Shown: in pieces, positions 20,699 through 30,428 of the stretch
Numbering within the stretch: position 1 is the stretch's first letter
Layout: every line of letters starts with the position of its first letter
Origin: Thiomicrorhabdus xiamenensis
GTDB taxonomy: Bacteria; Pseudomonadota; Gammaproteobacteria; Thiomicrospirales; Thiomicrospiraceae
Assembly (NCBI RefSeq): GCF_013282625.1
Contig: NZ_CP054020.1
Span: 558,001 to 622,000 of the forward strand
Direction: 5' to 3'
Length of the DNA: 64,000 bases
Position numbers and translations under genes: made by a program
Notes under the pieces: generated by a model
What the model was told of the DNA's origin: nothing
Database searches by the model: none
Seen by the model: the letters and a program-made list of their open reading frames with translations, nothing else

Positions 20699-22330
20699 CT
20701 AAACCGGACAGATCATGTTGCCGAGTTCTTCGGTGAGTTTCAGGTTTTCCGAATAATCCACCGGACAATCGATTAATACAACAGTATTGTCTTTGATTGC
20801 CTGTTGCAGGGTAGGTTTTAAGGATTCTGCCGAATCAATTCGATACCCTTTTGCTCCGAAGGCTTCGGCCAGCTTGATAAAATCCGGATTACTGAAGGCG
20901 ATATGGCTTTCTCGTCCGAACTGATTCATCTGTTTCCATTTGATCAGGCCGTAGCTGGCGTCGTTCCAGATCAGAACAATAATCGGGATTTGCAGGCGTA
21001 CGGCGGTTTCAATTTCCTGAATATTCATTAAAAAGCCCGCATCGCCCGTGACGGCGACCGCAATCTGTTCGGGTTTGGCCAGTTTGGCGGCAATGGCTCC
21101 GGGCAGAGCGATCCCCATTGAAGCAAAGCCATTCGAGATAATACACGTATTGGGCGCCTGAGTTTGGTACATGCGCGCAACCCACATCTTATGGGCGCCG
21201 ACATCGGAAATAACAATGTCTTCGGGATCCAGTGCCTGACGCAACTCATGCAGGATCTTCTGTGGCTTGATCGGAAAACTTTCGTCCAGATCGAATTCGT
21301 GAAAACGGTTTTCGATCTCTTTTTTCACCGGTAAATAGGGGCTTTCAGGGTGACGGTCACTCAGAGCAGCAATCCCCTGCAGAGCGTGTCCAATATCGCC
21401 GATCAAACCGGCTTCGACAATATAGAATTCATCGACTTCGGCCGGTTTGCTGTCGATATGGATGATTTTACAGTTGCTCTCCTGATTCCAGAGCTGCGGA
21501 TGGTATTCGACAATATCATAGCCTACACAGATGACCAGATCAGCCTGATCAATTCCGCAGGAGATGTAATCGTGTGCCTGCAATCCGATTGTGCCTAATG
21601 AAAGGGAGCTGCTACAAGGCAGGGCACCCTTGGCCATAAACGTGGTGGCGACCGGGATATTCAATTTGCTGGAAAACTCGATCAGTGCATGACTGGCTTT
21701 GGAGCGAATAACGCCGTTGCCGGCGATAATTACCGGATAGCGCGCCTGACTGATGAGTTCCGCCGCCTGACGGATTTTTTCGGAATGCGCAAAGGAAGGA
21801 AGCGGGCTTTGTCGTCTGAGCGGCTTTTTGCTGAGACGTTTTTCGGCGATATTTTCCGGAAAGTCGATAAAGCTGCAACCGGGTTTTTCCGCTTCCGCAA
21901 CTTTGAATGCTTTACGCACGACTTCCGGGATGATCTCCGGTGTTAAAATTTGCGTACTGTATTTGGTGATCGGTTCAAACAGGTTGACCAGATCCAGAAC
22001 CTGGTGGCTCTCTTTATGCAGTCGGTTCGTGCTGGCCTGACCGGCGATCGCAACGACCGGTGCCCGATCCATATTGGCATCGGCGACACCGGTTACCAGA
22101 TTGGTTGCACCGGGTCCCAGTGTAGAGAGGCAGACGCCGGCTTTACCGGTTAAGCGCCCGTAAACATCTGCCATAAAAGCCGCGCCCTGTTCATGACGGG
22201 TCAAAATAAACTGAATGTCGCTATCCAATAAGGCATCCATCAGGTCGAGATTTTCTTCTCCGGGTATACCGAAAATATATTCAACCTCTTCGTTTTCGAG
22301 ACACCTGACAAACAATTCAGCCGCTTTCAT
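20699..22330 (-). CDS. alsS: acetolactate synthase, catabolic (AlsS) type
   Basis: A 543-residue thiamine-diphosphate enzyme condensing two pyruvates to acetolactate. The N-terminal ThDP domain contains the catalytic Glu in 'TRHEQGAAFMADVYGRLTG' and the 'GPGATNLVTGVADANMDRAP' stretch. The C-terminal ThDP/Mg motif is 'AVTGDAGFLMNIQEIETAV' with the later Asn in 'WNDASYGLIKWKQ'. There is no small regulatory subunit gene (ilvN) beside it, and the C-terminus 'IDCPVDYSENLKLTEELG' is typical of AlsS-like proteins. The start is the internal ATG preceded by 'AAAGGAG'; an upstream in-frame ATG at 22369 has no such site. No alsD is adjacent, so whether it serves acetoin or valine/isoleucine synthesis is open. 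Confidence 0.85.
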   Translation of the reverse strand: MKAAELFVRCLENEEVEYIFGIPGEENLDLMDALLDSDIQFILTRHEQGAAFMADVYGRLTGKAGVCLSTLGPGATNLVTGVADANMDRAPVVAIAGQASTNRLHKESHQVLDLVNLFEPITKYSTQILTPEIIPEVVRKAFKVAEAEKPGCSFIDFPENIAEKRLSKKPLRRQSPLPSFAHSEKIRQAAELISQARYPVIIAGNGVIRSKASHALIEFSSKLNIPVATTFMAKGALPCSSSLSLGTIGLQAHDYISCGIDQADLVICVGYDIVEYHPQLWNQESNCKIIHIDSKPAEVDEFYIVEAGLIGDIGHALQGIAALSDRHPESPYLPVKKEIENRFHEFDLDESFPIKPQKILHELRQALDPEDIVISDVGAHKMWVARMYQTQAPNTCIISNGFASMGIALPGAIAAKLAKPEQIAVAVTGDAGFLMNIQEIETAVRLQIPIIVLIWNDASYGLIKWKQMNQFGRESHIAFSNPDFIKLAEAFGAKGYRIDSAESLKPTLQQAIKDNTVVLIDCPVDYSENLKLTEELGNMICPV

Positions 22331-22518
22331 GAGGGACTCCTTTGTCGCAGACATTAGTTTGGGAATCAAGTTCTATATTCGCATAATTCAGTATAAAAAT
22401 AAATTTGTGCGACGTTTTTCGGCGAATTCGATCAATTGAAGGTCGGCACCGGCTTTTACTGAGGGCAAGCTCTGCTAAAATGCCTGTAAATTTTGCGCAT
22501 TGAACGTAGGAAAGGGAC

Positions 22519-24050
22519 TTGAAACAGATTTTAAAAGCGACCGCAACGGTTGGCGGTATGACCATGATTTCACGGATCTTGGGATTTATTCGAGATGTGG
22601 TGATCGCCCGCTATTTCGGTGCTTCAATGGGCGCGGACGCTTTTTTTGTCGCCTTTAAAATTCCGAATTTTTTCCGGCGTCTGTTTGCGGAAGGGGCTTT
22701 CTCGCAGGCATTTGTCCCGGTTCTTGCTGAAGCCAAGGAAAAACGTGGTAAGCAGGCGGTTAAACATCTGGTCAACGCGATCAGTTTCCGACTCGGCGGT
22801 ATTTTGCTGCTGCTGACCGCTTTCGGGGTTTTCGGTTCTTCGCTTTGGATGATGGTGTTTGCGCCGGGCTTTTTGGATGATCCGCAAAAATTTGCGCTCG
22901 CCTCGGATATGCTGGCGATCACCTTTCCCTATCTGCTGCTGATTTCGCTGGTTGCATTTTCCTCGGCGATTATGAACACCTACAATCAGTTTGCCGTTCC
23001 GGCCTTTACGCCGGTCTTTCTAAATCTGGTTTTGATCGCTTTCGCGGGTTTGGGTGTCGCCTTTGCTGGATATTCCGGTTATGGCGCTTGCCTGGGGGGT
23101 GTTGGTTGCCGGGGTGGTTCAGCTGTTGTTCCATTTGCCGTTTCTGTATAGACTCGGGCTGCTGCCATCTCCAAGCCGGGAATCGGATCCGGGGGTCGGC
23201 GAAGTAAAGCGCTTGATGTTGCCGGCACTGTTCGGTGTTTCTGTTGCGCAAAATCAACCTGTTAGTCGATACGATTCTGGCCTCTTTTCTGGTCACCGGT
23301 TCGGTTTCCTGGCTGTATTATTCTGACCGTTTGATGGAGTTTCCACTCGGTGTTTTTGGTGTGGCCTTGGCGACGGTCGTCTTGCCGGGATTGTCTAAAA
23401 AAGCGGCGAACGAGAACTGGCAAGGGTTTCAGGAGGACTTGGATTCCGCTCTGCGACTGGTTTTTTTAATCGGCGTTCCGGCCATGCTGGGTTTGCTTTT
23501 GTTGGCGGAACCTCTGATTGTCAGCCTGTTTTACTACGGCGCCTTTACCGAAAAAGATGTCTCCATGGCGGGTATGAGTTTGATGGCGTACTCTTTCGGT
23601 CTGCTCGGCTTTATTCTGGTTAAGATTCTTGCGCCGGCTTTTTATTCACGCAAGGATATGAAGACGCCGGTTAGAGTCGCCGTTATTGCTTTGGTAACGA
23701 ATACGGTGCTTAACCTGTTGTTGATTGGCCCTTTTGCCCATGTCGGTCTGGCGGCGGCGACTTCGATATCCGCCTTTGTGAATGCAGGATTACTGTACTG
23801 GTATTTGAGAAAACAGAGTGTTTTTTCGCCTATGGCGGGTTGGGTAAAACTCAGTTTGCAGATCATGGTCGCGAACATCGCGTTGATCGGATTTCTTGTG
23901 GCGGCTAATCCGGATATTTCCGAGTGGTTGGTTTTTGATGTTTGGCAGCGTCTCGGCTGGCTTGCGCTGTTGGTCTTCGGATCGATCCTGATTTATATGG
24001 TGATTTTAGTGGCGGTGGGACTTAACCCGAAGCGGCTTCTGAAACGTTAG
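22519..24050 (+). pseudogene. murJ: lipid II flippase MurJ, interrupted by two +1 frameshifts
   Basis: Three consecutive reading frames together give a complete MurJ. Frame 1 from TTG 22519 gives 'ISRILGFIRDVVIARYFGAS' onward to about 23055. Frame 2 from about 23055 to 23250 gives 'SPLLDIPVMALAWGVLVAGV' and 'RLMLPALFGVSVAQ'. Frame 3 from about 23250 to 24050 gives 'NLLVDTILASFLVTGSVSW' and the rest through the last helix. Each break acts as one extra base. The second maps to the A-run at 23250-23253 (four As where three would restore 'VAQINLLVD'). MurJ flips lipid II in peptidoglycan synthesis and is usually essential. A sequence error is therefore at least as likely as real inactivation. Ribosome binding site 'AGGAAAGGGA' precedes the TTG. 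Confidence 0.85.
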
Positions 24051-24103
24051 TTTTTTAACGGATTGATTTACTAATAAAATTTCGTGATATCGCGAATCAG
24101 TAA

Positions 24104-24133
24104 CTGACTTTAAGGGCTTCTATAAGCTATAAT
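24104..24133 (+). promoter_or_regulatory. probable sigma-70 promoter for ribF-ileS
   Basis: A perfect 'TATAAT' at 24128-24133 with 'CTGACT' 18 bp upstream. The predicted start lies about 35 bp before ribF. An imperfect palindrome centred on 'GATATC' (about 24088) precedes it; its meaning is unknown. Confidence 0.5.
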
Positions 24134-24173
24134 TTACGGCTCAATTTTTAAATGACGGCCCAGTAAAACAGAA

Positions 24174-25157
24174 ATGCAACTGATTCGCGGACTGCACAAT
24201 TTGACTCGCTTTAGAGCGCAATTTTCCGAAGGTTGTGTTTTAACGATCGGGAACTTCGATGGCATTCATTTGGGCCATAGTCGGGTTTTACAGGAAGTCT
24301 CGAAAAAGGCCCGACAGCTCCGACTGCCAAGTGTAGTTATGGTTTTCGAACCGCTGCCGATTGAGTATTTTGCTCCGGATAAGGCTCCGGTTCGCTTGAT
24401 GAATCTGCGCGAAAAGCTGCAAGCTTTTAACTCGACTCATATCGATTATGTACTTTGTGTCCATTTCAACGAACAGTTCGCAAATCTGACGGCAGAAGCG
24501 TTCGTCGAACAGATTCTAGTCGATGCTTTTGCGGTCAAGCACCTGGTCGTTGGCGACGATTTCCGCTTCGGAAAGGAGCGTCGAGGTAATTTTACCTTTT
24601 TGCAGGAGACCGGTAAGACATTCGGTTTTACGGTTACGGATATGCCGACTTACTGTATCGATAATGAGCGCGTCAGCAGTACGCGCATCCGTACAGAGCT
24701 GGAAAAACCGGATCTGGCCGGTGTCGAGCGTTTGATGGGGGCGCCTTTCGGTTTTAGCGGTCGAGTCATTCATGGTCAGAAACTGGGGAGGACCATCGGT
24801 TTTCCGACCTTGAATCTGAATCCAAAACGAATGCAGATGCCGGTTCAGGGAGTATTTGCCGTAGAAGTCGATGGTATTGCCGACACATCCTGGCCGGGCG
24901 TAGCCAATATCGGATTGCGCCCGACAGTGGACGGTATCAGACCGTCGATTGAGGTGCATTTGTTTGATTGGCAGCAGGATTTATACGGTCGGCATATTGT
25001 CGTTAAATTACGTCATTTTATCCGTCCGGAAATGAAATTCGACGGCATTGAACAGCTTCGCGTGCAGATAGAAAAAGATGCCGCGCAAGCGAGACAGTTT
25101 TTTGAAGAATATTATTTAAACGCGCAACAGATTGACGTTTTAGAGAGTAACGCATGA
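24174..25157 (+). CDS. ribF: bifunctional riboflavin kinase / FMN adenylyltransferase
   Basis: A 327-residue enzyme making FMN and then FAD. The N-terminal nucleotidyltransferase domain has '[16 protein letters not shown]' and '[16 protein letters not shown]'. The C-terminal riboflavin kinase domain has '[18 protein letters not shown]' and '[13 protein letters not shown]'. It overlaps ileS by four bases (ATGA), the conserved ribF-ileS coupling. FAD supply matters here for the sulfide dehydrogenase FccB, though that is only context. Confidence 0.97.
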   Translation: MQLIRGLHNLTRFRAQFSEGCVLTIGNFDGIHLGHSRVLQEVSKKARQLRLPSVVMVFEPLPIEYFAPDKAPVRLMNLREKLQAFNSTHIDYVLCVHFNEQFANLTAEAFVEQILVDAFAVKHLVVGDDFRFGKERRGNFTFLQETGKTFGFTVTDMPTYCIDNERVSSTRIRTELEKPDLAGVERLMGAPFGFSGRVIHGQKLGRTIGFPTLNLNPKRMQMPVQGVFAVEVDGIADTSWPGVANIGLRPTVDGIRPSIEVHLFDWQQDLYGRHIVVKLRHFIRPEMKFDGIEQLRVQIEKDAAQARQFFEEYYLNAQQIDVLESNA

Positions 25158-28009
25158 GCAAAGATAACCAGAACAGTCAAACCACTGACTATAAACCGAC
25201 TTTGAATTTGCCGGAAACAGGCTTCCCTATGCGCGGCAATCTGCCGAACCGCGAGCCGAAACAAGTTGAGGCCTGGTTGGATGACGGGCTTTATGAAACG
25301 GTTCGAGAGCATATGGCTGGACGTCCGAAGTTTATTTTGCATGACGGTCCGCCGTACGCGAATGGGGACATTCATATCGGCCATGCAGTGAATAAAGTTC
25401 TGAAGGATATGATTGTCAAATCTAAAGGTCTTAGTGGCTTTGATGCGCCTTATGTTCCTGGATGGGATTGTCACGGTCTGCCGATCGAATTGAATGTCGA
25501 GAAGAAGAAGGGCAAGGTCGGCGTTAAGATCAATGCGACCGATTTCCGTCAGGCGTGCCGAGAATATGCTCAGAAGCAGGTTGATGGTCAGATGGCTGAT
25601 TTTCAGCGTCTGGGGGTTATGGCTGACTGGAAGAACCCTTATCTGACCAAAGATTTCAAATTTGAAGCGGACGAAATCCGCGCTCTGGCGAAAATCATTG
25701 AAAACGGCCACCTGGTTAAGGGGACCAAGCCGGTTTACTGGTCGGTTGGGGGACGCTCGGCGCTGGCGGAAGCGGAAGTGGAGTATGAAAACAAACACTC
25801 CAAGTCGATCGATGTGCGTTTTAAAGTAGTTGATGAAGAAGCTTTCTTCAAACGTTGCCATCATGTTGAAGACCACACTGGCGAAGGACCGCTTTCGGTT
25901 GTCATCTGGACAACGACGCCTTGGACTTTGCCTGCCAACCAGGCGGTTTCCATTAATCCGGAACTGGAATATGCCGTGGTGCAGGTTGAAGGCGAGAACG
26001 GGCCGGAACGTCTGTTCCTTGCCGAGGCAATGATTAAAGATGCCATGGCACGCTGGGAATTCGATAAATACAAGGTGATTGCTTACGGTAAAGGGGAGCA
26101 GTTTGATCTGATCCGTCTGCAACACCCTTTTTACGATCGTATCGTTCCGTTGATTCTTGGCGACCATGTCACCACCGATGCCGGTACCGGCTGTGTACAT
26201 ACGGCTCCTGGGCACGGTGTGGAAGATTTCGCGGTCGGTCAAAAATATGACCTTGAAGTGGATTGTCCGGTTGACGGTGCGGGGAATTACGTCGCTGGAA
26301 CGCCTTTGTTTGAAGGCGAGAATGTCCTGAATGTCGATGATCATGTCATCGAAGTGCTTAAAGAGCATCAGGCCCTGGTGCATATTGAAGTGATCGAACA
26401 CAGCTACCCGCATTGCTGGCGTACCAAAACGCCGTTGATTTTCCGTGCTACGCCGCAGTGGTTTATCTCTATGGAAGAAGCGGGTCTGCGCGATGCCGCC
26501 ATGAAAGCTATTCCGCAGGTTAAATGGGTTCCTGAGTGGGGCCAAAACCGCATCGAAGGTATGATTGATGGTCGTCCGGACTGGTGTATCTCCCGTCAGC
26601 GTTTCTGGGGTGTGCCGATTACGATTTTCATACACAAAGTGACTGGAGAGATGCATCCGCAAACAGTTCAGATCATGCAGCAGGTTGCGTCTATGGTTGA
26701 AGCAAAATCGATCGACGCCTGGTATGACCTTGATCCGGCAGAAGTGTTGGGGGATGAAGCGGACAATTATGAAAAGGTTACTGACATCCTGGATGTTTGG
26801 TTTGATTCCGGAATTTCGCATCAGACAGTGCTCAAAGAGCGTGCGGAGCTGCAAACGCCTGCGGATCTTTATCTGGAAGGTTCCGATCAGCATCGCGGCT
26901 GGTTCCAGTCGTCGCTTCTGACCGCTTTGGCGACCGACGGCGAAGCGCCTTATAAACAGGTTCTGACGCACGGCTTCACTGTGGATAAAGACGGTAAGAA
27001 AATGTCCAAGTCCAAAGGAAATGTCGTTGCACCGCAGCAAATCGCCAATAAGCTGGGCGCGGATATTTTGCGTTTATGGATTTCTGCCGCCGATTACCGT
27101 TATGAAATGACGGTTTCCGACGAGATCATCAGTCGTACTGCGGATGCGTATCGTCGTATCCGTAATACCGCGCGTTTCCTGTTGGCGAATATCAACGGCT
27201 TTAACCCGGTTGAAGATATGGTTGCGTACGAAGACCTGTTGCCGTTGGATAAATGGGCGGTCGGTCATGCGGCTCAGCTGCAGAAAGAGATTATCGAATC
27301 CTACGATGAATATAATTTCCTGAATATTTATCAGAAAGTGACCCACTTCTGTTCCATTGAACTGGGCGCTTTCTATCTGGATGTTATCAAAGACCGTCAA
27401 TACACTTGCAAGGCGGATGGCTTGCCGCGTCGTTCGGCGCAGACGGCTCTGTATCATATCGTTGAAGCCATGACGCGCTGGATTGCACCGATCCTGAGCT
27501 TTACTGCCGAAGAGATCTGGCAAGAGATTCCAGGCGAGCGTGAAAAAACGGTTTTTGTTGCGACCTGGTACGAAGGTTTGACGGCGCTGGATGAAACCAC
27601 GGATATGAACTCGGACTACTGGGCGCAAATGATGGCGGTACGTTCAGCGGTTTCCAAGCAGCTTGAACAATTGCGTAACGACAAAGTTATTAAAGGCTCT
27701 TTGACTGCCGAAGTGACTCTGTTTGCTGATGAAGTGCTGTATGCGGAATTGAACAAACTGGATGAAGAGTTGCGTTTTGTACTGATTACATCGGAAGCCA
27801 AAGTGTTGCCAGCGGCAGAAAAAACCGCAACGGCGATCGAATCCGAGGTTGATGGCCTATGGGTTGAAGCTAAGGCGACCGAACATGCTAAGTGCGCCCG
27901 TTGTTGGCACCACCGTGAAGAGGTTGGCTCGATTGAAGGTCATGAGGATCTGTGCCAGCGCTGTGTGGATAATGTCGAAGGTGATGGCGAAGTTCGTCAC
28001 TTCGCTTAA
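25154..28009 (+). CDS. ileS: isoleucyl-tRNA synthetase
   Basis: A 951-residue class I synthetase charging tRNA-Ile. HIGH motif '[16 protein letters not shown]' near residue 65, KMSKS motif '[13 protein letters not shown]' near residue 615, editing domain with '[15 protein letters not shown]', and a C-terminal zinc finger ('[12 protein letters not shown]', 'LCQRCV'). The bacterial (mupirocin-sensitive) type by architecture. It is coupled to ribF and followed by a terminator-like hairpin and lspA. Confidence 0.97.
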   Translation: MSKDNQNSQTTDYKPTLNLPETGFPMRGNLPNREPKQVEAWLDDGLYETVREHMAGRPKFILHDGPPYANGDIHIGHAVNKVLKDMIVKSKGLSGFDAPYVPGWDCHGLPIELNVEKKKGKVGVKINATDFRQACREYAQKQVDGQMADFQRLGVMADWKNPYLTKDFKFEADEIRALAKIIENGHLVKGTKPVYWSVGGRSALAEAEVEYENKHSKSIDVRFKVVDEEAFFKRCHHVEDHTGEGPLSVVIWTTTPWTLPANQAVSINPELEYAVVQVEGENGPERLFLAEAMIKDAMARWEFDKYKVIAYGKGEQFDLIRLQHPFYDRIVPLILGDHVTTDAGTGCVHTAPGHGVEDFAVGQKYDLEVDCPVDGAGNYVAGTPLFEGENVLNVDDHVIEVLKEHQALVHIEVIEHSYPHCWRTKTPLIFRATPQWFISMEEAGLRDAAMKAIPQVKWVPEWGQNRIEGMIDGRPDWCISRQRFWGVPITIFIHKVTGEMHPQTVQIMQQVASMVEAKSIDAWYDLDPAEVLGDEADNYEKVTDILDVWFDSGISHQTVLKERAELQTPADLYLEGSDQHRGWFQSSLLTALATDGEAPYKQVLTHGFTVDKDGKKMSKSKGNVVAPQQIANKLGADILRLWISAADYRYEMTVSDEIISRTADAYRRIRNTARFLLANINGFNPVEDMVAYEDLLPLDKWAVGHAAQLQKEIIESYDEYNFLNIYQKVTHFCSIELGAFYLDVIKDRQYTCKADGLPRRSAQTALYHIVEAMTRWIAPILSFTAEEIWQEIPGEREKTVFVATWYEGLTALDETTDMNSDYWAQMMAVRSAVSKQLEQLRNDKVIKGSLTAEVTLFADEVLYAELNKLDEELRFVLITSEAKVLPAAEKTATAIESEVDGLWVEAKATEHAKCARCWHHREEVGSIEGHEDLCQRCVDNVEGDGEVRHFA

Positions 28010-28144
28010 TTTACCAACTTGTTTCATCAATCTGACAAGCTATCTCGCGGCTAGAAATTGGTCGCTTACTATTCGTAAGTTGACATTTTCTGCCTTGAAT
28101 CGGCATAACGCAGATTGTGAACCAAGTAGTAAATAACTATTTAG

Positions 28145-28174
28145 AGCCACGAGAGAATTCTTCGTGGCTTTTTT
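28145..28174 (+). terminator. intrinsic terminator between ileS and lspA
   Basis: 'AGCCACGA' / 'TCGTGGCT' stem (28145-28152, 28162-28169) followed by TTTTT. lspA begins 24 bp later, so read-through or a separate start must supply lspA. Confidence 0.75.
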
Positions 28175-28197
28175 ATGACTTTTAAAGGCGAGCAATA

Positions 28198-28680
28198 ATG
28201 AGTGCCACTGCTTTAAAAACCTTGTGGATTGCCGTGCTGGTAATTCTGATCGATCATCTCACGAAATATCTGGCCGTCTCCTATTTGAGTTTTGGCGAAC
28301 CGGTTGCCGTCTTGCCGCATTTGAATTGGACGTTGGCCTATAACCACGGCGCGGCATTCAGTTTTCTGGCGGATATGGGCGGCTGGCAGAGATGGTTCTT
28401 CGTTGGATTAGCGCTAGCGATGAGTAGTTTTTTGCTTTGGTGGTTGTATAAATTACCGGCAAAAGTCTCTTTGGAAACCTTGAGTATTAACCTGGTTCTG
28501 GGTGGGGCGGTAGGAAACCTTATTGATAGGGTGATACAAGGTAAGGTGACGGATTTTATCGATTTTTATATCGGCACTTGGCATTATGCGACCTTTAACA
28601 TTGCCGATATTGCTATTACGCTCGGTGCCATCGCGTTGGTTTTGAGTGAACTGTTCTTGAAAAAGGAAAATCGTTCGTAG
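28198..28680 (+). CDS. lspA: lipoprotein signal peptidase (signal peptidase II)
   Basis: A 160-residue inner-membrane aspartyl protease removing lipoprotein signal peptides. Four membrane segments. Signatures are 'NHGAAFSFLAD', 'GGAVGNLIDRVIQGKVTDFI' with one catalytic Asp, and 'FNIADIAITLGAI' with the other. It works upstream of Lnt, also encoded in this window. The ileS-lspA order is the conserved gammaproteobacterial one. Confidence 0.97.
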   Translation: MSATALKTLWIAVLVILIDHLTKYLAVSYLSFGEPVAVLPHLNWTLAYNHGAAFSFLADMGGWQRWFFVGLALAMSSFLLWWLYKLPAKVSLETLSINLVLGGAVGNLIDRVIQGKVTDFIDFYIGTWHYATFNIADIAITLGAIALVLSELFLKKENRS

Positions 28681-29226
28681 CTAATGCTCGGCGATTTTTG
28701 ATCTTAATTTCCTATAGGTGAGACCTCGGTTGAGTGCTCTTTCCGGTCGAAAAACGCACGGAATTTCTGTCTGTGCGTCTCTTCTCATTTTTTCAGATGT
28801 TAATTCACAATTCTGACTATAAGATAATTGTATTGTGTACTAATTGCATTGTTTGTGGTGTGATAATTTTACTTGTGCGTAAATGCATTGTATTAATTTA
28901 GTATTCTAAGTTATACCGTATTTCTATGTACCTTATATAAAAGTATTAGTAAAAGCTGAAAAATATTGCTTCTATTTGATGATAAAAAAATGTGATAAAG
29001 CTATTTTTGAGTGTAACTGATTGAAAAATAAAAGAATATTTTTTTTGACAAAATTTACAGTAAAAAAAATGAATTATTGAGGTTTTCGGGTGTAGAGATT
29101 GTTTACTGGCTTGGGTAAGATTGGTGCTGTCAATTTAATGAGCAGGCAAAAATAAAATTCTAAGCGCCTGCAGGAATAAAAATATTGACCGATCATTATA
29201 TAAAAAATATTCGGAGTATAGATAAG
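28681..29226. other. AT-rich intergenic region after lspA
   Basis: About 546 bp, markedly AT-rich from 28790 on. It contains a weak hairpin ('ACGCAC' / 'GTGCGT', about 28754-28778) followed by T-rich sequence that could end lspA transcription. Phrases such as 'GCATTGT' and 'TACTAATT' recur loosely between 28830 and 28900. 'TTGACA' at 29045 is a possible -35 box for the next gene, but no good -10 follows at normal spacing. No coding region is supported. Confidence 0.4.
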
Positions 29227-30198
29227 ATGGCACTTGATTTCTTGAATGCTGGTAAAACAGAATCATCTGACGCGATTTTTTCGCTAGTGAACATTTTGAA
29301 CACCAAGGCGGTTACCGGTTATGACCAGGCGACCCCTTCGGACGATACGACAAACATTATGGATATTATCGGTGCTGTGAAAGCACTTCCGGCAGGTGAC
29401 ACCTTGATTTCTACCCTGCACCAGATCGCGCCGGGGCCGGTGCTGATTGATAATACTGTCGCGCTACTTAAAACCCTTCCTGCATTTTCTGCTTTGCTTC
29501 CAGTTCTTGCCCCTAATACAACAGAGGGTGAGTTAGGAGGAGACGCGCTTGGAGCTGTGGTTGGACATTTGAAAGCGATTCCGGCTCTTGAAGGGCCTGT
29601 AACAGGTGTCATCACTGCATTGCACGAAGGTCCGCTTGGTGATCAGGTCGGTATGGTGACCGGTCTTCTTCATGATATTTCTCTTGGTGGTAATGCCATC
29701 GGCGGCAATATCCCTGCGGGAACGCTTTTCGCCTCGGAAAGCACGGGTGATTTGGCGGATCCGGATTCTTTGGATGTCGTGGTTGGTTTCGCCAAAGGTC
29801 TGCCTCTGGTAGGCGATGTCGTCGATATGGTGATTCCGGATATTTTCCCTAACGCAGGTGGTGAGAACATGGTGGCGGCTGCCGGCATTCTGCATCATGT
29901 TTTCCCGGCATATAACGCAACGAATGCGCTACTTGGCGAAGACGGAATGATTTCCGGAGCGCTTGGCGGCCTGACAGGCGGTGACATGGGTGGTGTTCTG
30001 GATATCGCCGGGTTACTGGATCTGGGTGGAAATGATCTGTTAGATGGTCTTCTTGGCGGATTGGACTTCGGCGGTTCCGCAAGCGGCAGTGCTTCTGCTG
30101 ACGGTAGCGGTGATGCGTCCTTGACAGGAAGTGTGATGAACCTCCTGTCTCTAGGATCGGATTCTGCACTGGATCTTGGTGGTCTGCTCTCTTTCTAA
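29227..30198 (+). CDS. Gly/Asp/Leu-rich secreted-type protein of unknown function
   Basis: A 323-residue protein I do not recognise. No N-terminal signal peptide and no cysteine. The first about 220 residues repeat a loose pattern of short amphipathic helices and Gly/Pro turns ('IIGAVKALPAGDTLISTLHQ', 'VVGHLKAIPALEGPVTG', 'MVTGLLHDISLGG', 'VVGFAKGLPLVGDVVDM'). The last about 90 residues are Gly/Asp/Ser-rich ('LLDLGGNDLLDGLLGG') and end 'LDLGGLLSF'. An acidic, Gly-rich C-terminus with a short hydrophobic end and no cleavable signal fits many type I secretion substrates, but no secretion genes are nearby. Start at ATG 29227 ('CGGAG' upstream) instead of the in-frame TTG at 29185. A terminator follows. 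Confidence 0.65.
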   Translation: MALDFLNAGKTESSDAIFSLVNILNTKAVTGYDQATPSDDTTNIMDIIGAVKALPAGDTLISTLHQIAPGPVLIDNTVALLKTLPAFSALLPVLAPNTTEGELGGDALGAVVGHLKAIPALEGPVTGVITALHEGPLGDQVGMVTGLLHDISLGGNAIGGNIPAGTLFASESTGDLADPDSLDVVVGFAKGLPLVGDVVDMVIPDIFPNAGGENMVAAAGILHHVFPAYNATNALLGEDGMISGALGGLTGGDMGGVLDIAGLLDLGGNDLLDGLLGGLDFGGSASGSASADGSGDASLTGSVMNLLSLGSDSALDLGGLLSF

Positions 30199-30221
30199 TC
30201 ACTCTTTGTTTTCTAAGTGAT

Positions 30222-30249
30222 AAAAAAGCACCCAATGGGTGCTTTTTTA
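30222..30249 (+). terminator. intrinsic terminator after the Gly-rich protein gene
   Basis: 'AAAAAAGCACCC' / 'GGGTGCTTTTTT' with AAT loop, a near-symmetric stem that could work on both strands. Confidence 0.9.
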
Positions 30250-30317
30250 TTGCCCTCGAATTAATGCGCTAATTCCTTTACTCTTCTTTTTTTAAGCGAT
30301 TCTGCTATTTTCATTTT

Positions 30318-30349
30318 TTTGCATACTGTCCTTAAGGACAGTATGCAAA
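30318..30349. repeat. 32-nt perfect palindrome
   Basis: A perfect inverted repeat centred at 30333/30334. The left half is 'TTTGCATACTGTCCTT' and the right half is its exact complement. It lies about 70 bp after the terminator of the preceding gene and about 80 bp before the next start codon. 'CTTTTT' follows on the plus strand, so it could be a second terminator. It could equally be an operator. Confidence 0.85.
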
Positions 30350-30428
30350 CTTTTTAGTTTCAAGTAATATATTTTTGTAAACGATGTTTACCCTGTGGGT
30401 ATAGGACAGTGAGAGCGGAGGACTAAAA

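Noticed and set aside
24051-24173. FMN riboswitch upstream of ribF
   Set aside because: The gap is only about 120 bp and lacks the conserved RFN-element sequence blocks; it contains an ordinary promoter.
25112-27040. 642-codon open frame on the minus strand opposite ileS
   Set aside because: It lies within ileS, whose protein is unmistakable. The antisense product is rich in Arg, His, Phe and Ile without domain signals, as expected for the shadow of a biased codon pattern.
28830-28905. Third copy of the structured element (contains 'GTGTACTAATTG')
   Set aside because: Only the apical phrase is similar. No matching arms, internal loops or flanking blocks are present.
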